Of a stretch of 9,917 bases of DNA, positions 1-6,735 are shown piece after piece. The translations under genes and the position numbers were made by a program. Origin of the DNA: Stenotrophomonas sp. (GTDB taxonomy: Bacteria > Pseudomonadota > Gammaproteobacteria > Xanthomonadales > Xanthomonadaceae); assembly GCA_003484865.1 (NCBI GenBank), contig DMZT01000500.1:1-9917 (forward strand). The letters run 5' to 3'. Numbering within the stretch: the stretch's first letter is position 1; each line of letters begins with the position of its first letter. The notes below the pieces were generated by a model. That model was not told the origin of the DNA. It worked only from the letters and a program-made list of their open reading frames with translations, and did not search any database.

Positions 1-240
1 CTGCGCTGCGATACCGGCGCGATCGAGGATCACGCGGTCCGGATCGGGCAGGCGATCGGCCCAGAAGCCGGGGCTGAGGTAGGCCTCGCGCAGGGCGATG
101 ACCCCGCCGAAATCAGCGCTGGGCGCGGCACGCGGCGCCTCGGCCCACACTGGCGCGACGCTGGCGGCCAGCAGTGCAGCCACCACGGCGCGCGACAGCC
201 AGCGGGACCGCACGGGGCGGTGGGGGGAAGCCTGGATCAT
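1..240 (-). CDS. Exported protein, 5' part only; possible SH3/NlpC-P60 (C40) peptidase
   Basis: The reverse strand is open for 80 codons from an ATG at 240 to the window edge, so only the N-terminus is present. Residues 1-33 form a classic Sec signal peptide: Arg-rich start, hydrophobic VVAALLAASVAP core, and cleavage after VWA. The mature start contains the stretch ALREAYLSPGFWADRLPD. This reminds me of the N-terminal region of periplasmic SH3b/NlpC-P60 peptidases of the YkfC kind, which cut the L-Ala-D-Glu/mDAP murein peptide, but no catalytic residues lie inside the window, so this is tentative. A GGAGG ribosome site lies 11 bases before the ATG; the GTG directly before it (243) is an equally possible start. 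It is divergent from the transglutaminase gene and shares its control region. Confidence is good for the gene and low for the family. Confidence 0.68.
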   Translation of the reverse strand, partial: MIQASPHRPVRSRWLSRAVVAALLAASVAPVWAEAPRAAPSADFGGVIALREAYLSPGFWADRLPDPDRVILDRAGIAAQ

Positions 241-267
241 CACGCGGTCACCCTCCTCGGAAGTATC

Positions 268-283
268 AGGAATATTTATTCCT
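268..283. promoter_or_regulatory. Perfect palindrome, candidate operator 1
   Basis: AGGAATATTTATTCCT is a perfect 16-bp palindrome (7-bp arms, 2-bp centre) in an AT-rich island of otherwise GC-rich DNA. It sits between two divergent genes, 28 bp upstream of the minus-strand start, where it would cover the likely -10 zone of that gene (TAAATA on the minus strand, 16 bp after TTGCTT). Position and symmetry suggest a dimeric repressor site. The regulator is not in the window and cannot be named. Confidence 0.5.
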
Positions 284-300
284 TTTTTCGGCGAAAGCAA

Positions 301-313
301 GAATAAATTATTG
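301..313. promoter_or_regulatory. Second palindrome, candidate operator 2
   Basis: GAATAAATTATTG holds the interrupted palindrome AATAA-A-TTATT (302-312). It resembles the first palindrome (shared GAATA and TTATT half-site elements), and the two centres are about 31 bp apart, close to three helical turns, so the same protein could bind both on one DNA face. It overlaps the first two bases of the -35 box of the transglutaminase promoter, so bound protein should block RNA polymerase. This is inference from layout only. Confidence 0.38.
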
Positions 314-339
314 ACCGGCTATCAGGCGCGTGTTACACA
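311..339 (+). promoter_or_regulatory. Sigma-70-type promoter for the transglutaminase-receptor unit
   Basis: TTGACC (311-316, five of six consensus bases) is followed by a 17-bp spacer and TACACA (334-339) preceded by an extended -10 TG at 331-332. Transcription would start near 346. This gives a 5' leader of about 30-40 bases and rules out the upstream in-frame GTG at 330 as a translation start, because it would lie inside the promoter. Confidence 0.5.
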
Positions 340-386
340 GCGATTACCCCACCCGCACCTTGGGAAGTGTCGCCGTGGATCCTGTG

Positions 387-1859
387 ATGCGCAAACCGCG
401 ATTGCCTCTGCCCGCTGTCTGGTGCCTGTGCGCTGGTCTGCTGGCAACGCCGTGGGGGCTGGCCGCTGCGCCGGCCGCACTGCCAACGGTGATCGCCGGG
501 ATCGACCGCGGTGCGTTTGCGCAGGCCGAGGCGGACATCGCGATGGCATTGGAGGATCCGAGCCTGTCGGCAGCCGATCGTCAGGCCTATGCCTTCGAGC
601 GCGAACGCATGCGTCGCATGCGACTGGACTTCACCCTGGATGCGGCGGCTGCCAAGGCGCAGCTGCGCAAGCAGATCCCCGACCTTCGCGAGGACGACTT
701 CGCGCGCTGGGACGCGGCCGGCCTGATCGAACATCTGGATATCGATGGCCAGCGCCGCTACTTCAAACGCGCGCCGTCCAATCTGTTCCGGCTCAGCGTG
801 GAGGCACGCGCGCGGCGGGCACCCGATGCCCCGGCGCCGAAGGAGGGCCCTTACGAGCATCTGCACCTGCATCACGAGGAGATCGTCGCCGCCGCCCGCG
901 CGACGGGCGCGACCAGCCTGGTGCCGCGTCGCATCGAGGTGACCCAGTCGCTGGTGGTCCAGCCCGACGCCGTGCCTGCCGGGCAAACCCTCCGCGCGTG
1001 GATTCCGTACCCGCGCGCCATCCCCGGCCAGCAGGAAGACATCACCTGGATCGCCAGTACACCGGCCAGCGCGCAGGTGGCGCCTGAAGCCACCCTGCAG
1101 CGGACCGCCTACCTGGAGCGCAAGGCGGTGGCCGGCACGCCCACGGAGTTCCAGATCCGCTATGCAGTGACTGTGTACGCCCGGCATATCGCGATCGATC
1201 CAGCCAGGGTCCAACCCACGCCGGAAGATCCTGCGCTGACGCCGTACCTCGCCGAGCAGGCGCCGCACATCGTGTTTACCCCGGCGCTGCGCGCGTTCTC
1301 GACGAAGGTCGTCGGGACGGAGACCGATCCATACCGGATCGTGCAGAAGCTGTTCGACGCGGTGGACGCCATTCCGTGGGCCGGTGCGCGCGAGTACGCG
1401 ACGATCTCCAACATCAGCGATTACGCCCTGCACGCCGGTCATGCCGATTGCGGGCAGCAGACGCTGCTGCTGATCGCCCTGTTGCGCTTGAACGGTATTC
1501 CCGCGCGCTGGCAGTCCGGCATGGTCTATTCGGATGATGCGGTCGGCTACAACAACCTGCATGACTGGGGCGCGGTGTATCTGGCGCCCTATGGCTGGGT
1601 ACCGATGGATGTCACCACCGGGCGGCTGGAGAGCCCGCAGCCGGCGCTGCGCGATTTCTATCTGGGCGGGCTGGATGCCTATCGCATCGCCTTCAACGAC
1701 GACTACGGCCAGCCGCTGGTGCCAGCCAAGCAGCACGTCCGCTCGGACACGGTGGATTCCCAGCGCGGTGAGGTCGAGTGGTCCGGCGGCAACCTGTACT
1801 TCGATCAATGGAATTACGACGTCCAGTCGCACGTGGTGCCACTGGAGGCAAAGCGGTAA
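387..1859 (+). CDS. Periplasmic transglutaminase-like (cysteine peptidase fold) protein
   Basis: This 490-residue protein has an N-terminal signal peptide (residues 1 to about 28, ending LAAAP). A helical Arg/Glu-rich segment follows (about 40-150), then a beta-rich middle domain (about 185-275), then a transglutaminase-like core. The full catalytic triad is visible: Cys355 in DCGQQ, His392 in NNLHDW and Asp408 in MDVTTG. Bacterial members of this fold are usually peptidases or amidases rather than protein cross-linkers, so periplasmic peptide cleavage is the likely role. The next gene, a TonB-dependent receptor, begins 43 bp downstream and is probably co-transcribed. The frame is open back to a GTG at 330, but that overlaps the promoter. 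ATG 387 gives a clean signal peptide; GTG 375, 7 bp after GGGAAG, is the alternative. The substrate cannot be read from the sequence, but the dipeptidase downstream suggests murein peptides. Confidence 0.88.
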   Translation: MRKPRLPLPAVWCLCAGLLATPWGLAAAPAALPTVIAGIDRGAFAQAEADIAMALEDPSLSAADRQAYAFERERMRRMRLDFTLDAAAAKAQLRKQIPDLREDDFARWDAAGLIEHLDIDGQRRYFKRAPSNLFRLSVEARARRAPDAPAPKEGPYEHLHLHHEEIVAAARATGATSLVPRRIEVTQSLVVQPDAVPAGQTLRAWIPYPRAIPGQQEDITWIASTPASAQVAPEATLQRTAYLERKAVAGTPTEFQIRYAVTVYARHIAIDPARVQPTPEDPALTPYLAEQAPHIVFTPALRAFSTKVVGTETDPYRIVQKLFDAVDAIPWAGAREYATISNISDYALHAGHADCGQQTLLLIALLRLNGIPARWQSGMVYSDDAVGYNNLHDWGAVYLAPYGWVPMDVTTGRLESPQPALRDFYLGGLDAYRIAFNDDYGQPLVPAKQHVRSDTVDSQRGEVEWSGGNLYFDQWNYDVQSHVVPLEAKR

Positions 1860-1902
1860 ACGGCGGTATCCACGATTCCACATCTGCAGGAGAGAGCAGG
1901 GA

Positions 1903-4900
1903 ATGAATGCAAAGCGATTGAAGCGTGCGGCGTTGTACGCCGCACTCGGCGTGTGTCTGGGCGGCCTGGTGCCGATGGGCGCTTCGGCACAGAACGTCAG
2001 TGGTGCCGTGGCCGGCCGTGCGACTGCCGGTGACCAGGTGACGGTGGTCAGCAACGGCACCGGCCTGACCCGTACGGTCACCGCCAGTGCCGATGGCAGC
2101 TACCGCCTGGGTCAGTTACCGGTCGGCGATTACCAGCTGCAGCTCAGCCGTGATGGCCAGAAGCTGGGCGAGCCGTTCGCGGTGAGCGTGGCCGTCGGCG
2201 GCACCACCACGGTCAACCTGGCCAGCAGCGGCGATGTGGTCAACCTCGATGCGCTGCAGGTGATCGGTGCCCGCGTGGTCAACCGCGTGGATGTGTACTC
2301 CACCGAGACCTCGTTCAACGTCAACCGCCAGGAGCTGTCGCGCCTGCCGGTGGCGCAGGATCTATCGGCGGTGGCATTGCTGGCACCCGGTGTGGTCGGT
2401 GGCAATTCCTCGTTCGGGGGGCTGTCCTTCGCCGGTTCCTCGGTGGCTGAGAACGCGGTCTTCATCAACGGCCTGAACGTCACCGACATGTACACCCGTC
2501 GTGGCTTCTCCAGCGCGCCGTTCGGCTTCTTCAACGAATTCCAGGTCAAGACCGGCGGCTACTCGGTGGAGTTCGGGCGTTCCACCGGCGGCGTGATCAA
2601 TGCGGTGACACGCTCGGGCACCAATGAGTTCCAGGGCGGCGTGGAAGTCACTGCCGAACCGAGCGCGCTGCGCTCCAGCCCGCGTGACCACTTCCACCGC
2701 GACGGCACGCCGCATTCCTATGCCAGCCGCGACAACAGCTCGTTCCTGAAGACCAACGTCTGGGGCTCCGGCCCGATCATCAAGGACAAGCTGTTCCTGT
2801 TTGCGATGTATGAAGATCGCGACGACACCGGCCACAACACCTCCTCCGATGCGCTGAGCTGGTTCAAGAACAAGAGCGACAACGGCTTCTGGGGCGCCAA
2901 GCTGGATTGGAACATCAACGACAACCACAGCCTGGCGCTGCTGGCGTTCTCCGATGAGGGCGAAATCACCAACGGCGCGTACAACTACGATTGGGATGAC
3001 GATCAGATCGGTGCGTGGGGCGGCAATTCGGTCACCGAGACCGGTGGCAAGAACTGGTCGGCGACCTATACCGGCCACTTCGGCGAGACCTTCACCGCAC
3101 GTGCCATGGTGGGCGAGAACAACCAGCGCGCCTTCACCAACTCCTCGCTGGATGAAGCGTGCAGCCCGGTGTTCACCGACGCCAGCTATGCATCACGTCT
3201 GGGCAAGCTCAACGGCCTGCGCCCGGGCTGCCATCCCACCGGCGCCGCCATTGCCGAACGCGACGACACGCGTGAAGTCGCGCGGTTGGACTTCGAATGG
3301 CAGCTGGGCACGCACCTGCTGCGCTTCGGTGTCGACCGCGAGCTGATGACCACCAAACAGTCCACGCGTTACCCGGGGCCGACCCAGCTCAGCTACACCG
3401 CCTACGTCGCCCGGCCCGGCGATGAAGTGTGGGACGGCGCCAACGCCTATGTGCCGGCCGGTGTGACCGAGATGCTGCGCGCACGCAACCGCGTGTCCGG
3501 CGGCACCTTCGAGACGGAGGCCAACGCGTTCTACCTGGAAGACATCTGGAACATCACCCCGAACCTGATGTTGAACCTCGGCGTGCGCTGGGACCGCTTC
3601 GAGAACCGCACCGCCGATGGTGACGCCTTCATCAAGATGGACGACCTGATCGCGCCGCGCTTCGGCTTCTCGTGGGACATGAAGGGCGACGGCAGCACCA
3701 AGCTGTTCGGCAACGCCGGCCGCTATTACCTGCCGGTGACCAACAACATCAACGTCAACTTCGCCGGCGGCCTCACCGACGAGTACTCCTACTACGTGCT
3801 CAACGGCTGGCAGCAGCAGGCCAACCCGGTCACCGGTGCGCCGTACATGGCCCCGGTCATCGGCCAGCAGATCGGCCCGGTCGATACCCGCATGAACACC
3901 GGCGCGGCCGACCTGCGCCAGAGCGTGGACAAGGACCTGAAGGCGGTCTACCAGGACGAGTACATCCTCGGCTTCCAGACCATGATCAACCAGGCCTGGT
4001 CGTGGGGCGTCAACGCGACCTACCGCAAGATGGACCGCGCGCTGGATGACATGCGCATCAACCACACCCCGTGCGGCCCGACGGGCACCACGCTGTGGCC
4101 GATCGCCAACCCGGGCGAGAGCCTGACGATCTGGGGCGACTCCAGCATCGGCTGCGCCACCGAGGGCTGGATCACCATCGACACCTCCAAGGATGGCTAC
4201 CGCAAGGGCGGCAGTCTGGAGGTGGTTGGCTATTCCAAGCCCAAGCGCACCTACAAGGCGCTGGAATTCCAGATCGACCGCGCGTGGGATGAGAAGTGGC
4301 TGTTCAACGCGTCCTACCTGTGGTCGCGCAGCGATGGCAACTTCGAAGGTCCGGTCAATTCGGATACCAACTACGGCGACACCGGCATGGTCCAGCACTG
4401 GGATCATCCGTCCAACAACCAGCGCTATGGCCCGCTGTTCAACGACTTCCGCCATCAGTTCAAGTTCCGCGCCGCCTACGCGATGAACGAGCAGTGGTCG
4501 TTCGGCACCACGCTGCAGGTGTTGTCCGGTGGCCCGATCACCGCCTTCGGCGTGATGTGGCCCAACGACACCGTGGCCGGCGGCAGCACCTCCAGTGAAG
4601 GCAGCGGCGGCGGTACCGGCTGGCTGTGCGTGGCCAACTGCTCGGGTCCATACAACCAGCGCCAGTTCGAGTACAGCCCGCGCGGCGCCTTCGGTCGCCT
4701 GCCGTGGACCTGGACCATGGGCGCCAACGTCACCTGGCGGCTGCCGGTGGAGGGCATCGACCTGAGCGCGCGCCTGTCGGTCTACAACCTGTTCAACAAC
4801 CAGACCGTCATCAACGTGCACCAGCGTTATGAAGCCCAGCCGGGCCAGGTGCGTGAGAACACCTTCAACACCGGCACCCGCTGGCAGGCACCGCGCTACA

Positions 4901-4929
4901 CGCAGCTGATGGTGACCTGGAACTTCTGA
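1903..4929 (+). CDS. Oar-like TonB-dependent outer-membrane receptor
   Basis: This 1008-residue outer-membrane protein has a signal peptide at 1-29 (cut after GASA). Residues 30 to about 105 form a carboxypeptidase-regulatory-like beta domain (DGSYRLGQLPVGDYQL). A possible TonB box, VVNLDALQVIG, lies at about 112-122. The plug follows (about 125-250, with the ENAVFINGLNVTDMY and YSVEFGRSTGGVINAVT stretches), then a long beta barrel ending in the aromatic YTQLMVTWNF. This is the Oar/OmpA-related layout common in Xanthomonadaceae and myxobacteria. Such receptors use TonB-ExbBD energy to import large ligands; the ligand here is unknown. The mature protein has six cysteines in three close pairs (420/443, 724/751, 909/913), probably disulfides in surface loops. 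No signalling (STN) extension is present, so transcriptional signalling through FecI/FecR is unlikely. AGGAG lies 10 bp before ATG 1903; the frame runs open further upstream, but only inside the preceding gene. Confidence 0.93.
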   Translation: MNAKRLKRAALYAALGVCLGGLVPMGASAQNVSGAVAGRATAGDQVTVVSNGTGLTRTVTASADGSYRLGQLPVGDYQLQLSRDGQKLGEPFAVSVAVGGTTTVNLASSGDVVNLDALQVIGARVVNRVDVYSTETSFNVNRQELSRLPVAQDLSAVALLAPGVVGGNSSFGGLSFAGSSVAENAVFINGLNVTDMYTRRGFSSAPFGFFNEFQVKTGGYSVEFGRSTGGVINAVTRSGTNEFQGGVEVTAEPSALRSSPRDHFHRDGTPHSYASRDNSSFLKTNVWGSGPIIKDKLFLFAMYEDRDDTGHNTSSDALSWFKNKSDNGFWGAKLDWNINDNHSLALLAFSDEGEITNGAYNYDWDDDQIGAWGGNSVTETGGKNWSATYTGHFGETFTARAMVGENNQRAFTNSSLDEACSPVFTDASYASRLGKLNGLRPGCHPTGAAIAERDDTREVARLDFEWQLGTHLLRFGVDRELMTTKQSTRYPGPTQLSYTAYVARPGDEVWDGANAYVPAGVTEMLRARNRVSGGTFETEANAFYLEDIWNITPNLMLNLGVRWDRFENRTADGDAFIKMDDLIAPRFGFSWDMKGDGSTKLFGNAGRYYLPVTNNINVNFAGGLTDEYSYYVLNGWQQQANPVTGAPYMAPVIGQQIGPVDTRMNTGAADLRQSVDKDLKAVYQDEYILGFQTMINQAWSWGVNATYRKMDRALDDMRINHTPCGPTGTTLWPIANPGESLTIWGDSSIGCATEGWITIDTSKDGYRKGGSLEVVGYSKPKRTYKALEFQIDRAWDEKWLFNASYLWSRSDGNFEGPVNSDTNYGDTGMVQHWDHPSNNQRYGPLFNDFRHQFKFRAAYAMNEQWSFGTTLQVLSGGPITAFGVMWPNDTVAGGSTSSEGSGGGTGWLCVANCSGPYNQRQFEYSPRGAFGRLPWTWTMGANVTWRLPVEGIDLSARLSVYNLFNNQTVINVHQRYEAQPGQVRENTFNTGTRWQAPRYTQLMVTWNF

Positions 4930-4943
4930 TCCGTTCCGTGCGT

Positions 4944-4974
4944 GGCAGGTGCCGACAGTGGGTCGGCACCTGCC
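4944..4974 (+). terminator. Strong hairpin after the receptor gene
   Basis: Two perfect 13-base arms (4944-4956 and 4962-4974, GGCAGGTGCCGAC and its complement) enclose a 5-base AGTGG loop, starting 14 bp after the receptor stop codon. There is no T-run, so it is not a textbook rho-independent terminator. It may slow transcription, protect the mRNA 3' end, or be a diverged member of the same palindrome family as the two GTAG repeats nearby, which share the CCGAC core. Confidence 0.55.
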
Positions 4975-5031
4975 TTCACCACCGTGTCGCGTGCACGCGC
5001 GCAACCGACCGCGGAACGGCTCCACCGCCAT

Positions 5032-5059
5032 CCGGTAGGTACCGACCGTTGGTCGGTAC
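5032..5059 (+). repeat. SMAG (GTAG-type) palindromic repeat, copy 1
   Basis: A GGTAG tip leads into a stem-loop with 9-base arms GTACCGACC (5039-5047) and GGTCGGTAC (5051-5059) and a GTT loop. A terminal GTAG next to a short palindrome is the defining mark of the SMAG elements scattered through Stenotrophomonas maltophilia genomes, REP-like units thought to be spread by RAYT (TnpREP) transposases. It lies in the gap between the receptor and serine hydrolase genes. Confidence 0.78.
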
Positions 5060-5075
5060 GTGCCTCAAACACCCA

Positions 5076-5103
5076 CCGGTAGGTACCGACCGTTGGTCGG
5101 TAC
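5076..5103 (+). repeat. SMAG (GTAG-type) palindromic repeat, copy 2
   Basis: Identical over 28 bases to the copy starting at 5032 and in the same orientation, with 16 bp between the copies (44-bp period). Arms are 5083-5091 and 5095-5103. The head-to-tail pair ends 54 bp before the serine hydrolase start, so in any read-through transcript it forms two consecutive hairpins that could set relative expression of the genes on either side. Confidence 0.78.
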
Positions 5104-5157
5104 AGCTTTCAACCGGCGGCCAGAAAAGCACGCCCTCCGGCCATGACGAGGGAATCC

Positions 5158-6735
5158 ATGCCGTCACGCACCTCACCGCGCATCCCATCGCGCCTTCTCA
5201 CGCTTGGCCTGTCCTGCACCCTGTCCCTCGCGCCCAGCGCACGGGCAGCCGACCCGGCCGATACCTTCAATCGCCTGCTCGATCAGACCGTCGCCCACGA
5301 ACACCTGCCGGGCATCGCCATGGCCGTCGTCGACGATGGCAACCCCATCTTCATCGGCACCCGTGGCGAGCGCCGCGTCGGGCTGGGCGAGGCCATCGAT
5401 CCGGATACCCTGTTCAAGATCGCCTCGAACAGCAAGGCGATGACCGCCGCACTGCTCGCCCGGCTGGTCGACCGCGGTCTCCTGCGCTGGGACGATCCGG
5501 TCATCACGTACCTGCCGCAATTCCGCATGCATGACCCGTGGGTGACGCAGCAGATGCAGGTCCGCGATCTGCTGATCCACAACAGCGGCCTGGGCCTGGG
5601 GGCGGGCGATCTGATGCTGTGGCCCGAGCCCAACAGCTTCACCCGCCAGGACATCATCGCCGGGCTCGCCCACCTCAAGCCGGTCACCAGCTTCCGTAGC
5701 GGCTATGCCTACGACAACCTGATGTATGTGGTGGCCGGTGAAGTGGCCGCCGCAGCCGGTGGCAAACCTTACGATCAACTGCTGCGCGAGGAAGTCTTCT
5801 CGCCGCTGGGCATGGATCGCTGCCAGGTCGGCGCGTGGTCGGTCGCGGCGGTTGGCAACGTCGCCCAGCCACACACGCGGAAAGACGGCCGCAACGTGGT
5901 GCGCGGTGCCGATGGTGAGTCCAGCGCCGATCTCACCTCGATGGCTGCCGGCGGCATCCGCTGCAGCCTGCGCGACATGACCCGCTGGATGCAGGTGCTG
6001 CTCGATCCGGCGCTCGTGCCCGGTTGGCTGAGCACGGCGCAGCGCCGCGCGCTCTGGACCGCGCACATGCCGATGCCGCTGGGCGAGCGCCAACGTCGCT
6101 GGGACAATGCACATGTATCCGCCTATGGCTACGGCTGGCGCGTGTCGGACATGGACGGCCAGTGGAAGGTGGCCCACACCGGCACGCTGTCGGGCATGTA
6201 TTCCTCGCTGGCGCTGCTGCCGGACCGCGAGGTCGGCGTGGTGATCCTGATCAACAGCGACGCCGAGGATGCACGCACCGCGCTGATGCAGGCCGCATTG
6301 AAGACCTACACCGCACCGGACGACACGGCCGACGCGAGCCATTATCTGGCCTTGCTGGACCAGGAGCGCACCGGCCGCCGCGATGCCGGGCAGGTGCGCC
6401 CGGATACCGGCGCGCGCCGGGCCGCCTCGCTTCGCACCACCGCTGCCGCGCACGGCCGTTATCGCGATCCGTGGCTGGGCGAGGCGCTGCTCTGCCCGGA
6501 GCAGGGCGCGCTGCGTTTCAGCGTCGCCAAGTCGCCGATGCTGCGCGGCCAGGTCATGCAGCTCGGTGAGCGCTGGCTGGTGCAGTGGGATACGCTCGGG
6601 GCCGATGCCGAGCCGTGGTTGCAGTTGCAGCCCGGCGCGACGCCCGCCCTGACCTTGGCCGCGATCGATCCGGAGGTCGACTTCAGTTATGACTACCAGG
6701 ACCTGCACTTCACCCGCACCGGCGATTGCCCGTAG
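5158..6735 (+). CDS. Exported serine hydrolase, beta-lactamase/PBP fold with C-terminal DUF3471-like domain
   Basis: This 525-residue protein has a signal peptide (1 to about 30, ending SARA before ADPAD). It carries all three motifs of the class C beta-lactamase/DD-peptidase fold: Ser90-x-x-Lys93 (SNSK), Tyr185-x-Asn187 (YDN) and His340-Thr-Gly (HTGT, the KTG equivalent). The last ~100 residues, with the GRYRDPWLGEALL stretch, look like the DUF3471 tail often found on such enzymes. Family members include DD-carboxypeptidases, D-aminopeptidases and esterases; drug resistance is not implied. The adjacent D-Ala-D-Ala dipeptidase favours action on D-amino-acid peptides. ATG 5158 is chosen because GAGG stands 6 bp before it; an in-frame ATG at 5143 adds five residues but has no ribosome site. 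Its stop lies 47 bp inside the next gene. I see no clear promoter directly upstream. Confidence 0.9.
   Translation: MPSRTSPRIPSRLLTLGLSCTLSLAPSARAADPADTFNRLLDQTVAHEHLPGIAMAVVDDGNPIFIGTRGERRVGLGEAIDPDTLFKIASNSKAMTAALLARLVDRGLLRWDDPVITYLPQFRMHDPWVTQQMQVRDLLIHNSGLGLGAGDLMLWPEPNSFTRQDIIAGLAHLKPVTSFRSGYAYDNLMYVVAGEVAAAAGGKPYDQLLREEVFSPLGMDRCQVGAWSVAAVGNVAQPHTRKDGRNVVRGADGESSADLTSMAAGGIRCSLRDMTRWMQVLLDPALVPGWLSTAQRRALWTAHMPMPLGERQRRWDNAHVSAYGYGWRVSDMDGQWKVAHTGTLSGMYSSLALLPDREVGVVILINSDAEDARTALMQAALKTYTAPDDTADASHYLALLDQERTGRRDAGQVRPDTGARRAASLRTTAAAHGRYRDPWLGEALLCPEQGALRFSVAKSPMLRGQVMQLGERWLVQWDTLGADAEPWLQLQPGATPALTLAAIDPEVDFSYDYQDLHFTRTGDCP

Noticed and set aside
98..1087. 329-residue forward frame across the divergent promoter
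   Set aside because: Covers the AT-rich control region and the out-of-frame start of the transglutaminase gene; Arg/Gly-rich shadow composition.
333..2081. 582-residue reverse-strand open frame
   Set aside because: Antisense to the transglutaminase and receptor genes, whose motifs are intact; long antisense frames are expected at this GC content, and the translation shows no domain or signal peptide.
3193..5031. 612-residue reverse-strand open frame
   Set aside because: Runs antisense through the receptor barrel and the hairpin region; Val/Gly/Arg-rich composition without recognisable motifs marks it as a shadow.
5032..5103. CRISPR array
   Set aside because: Only two repeats with a 16-bp gap, each an internal palindrome with a GTAG tip; this is the SMAG/REP pattern, not repeat-spacer structure.
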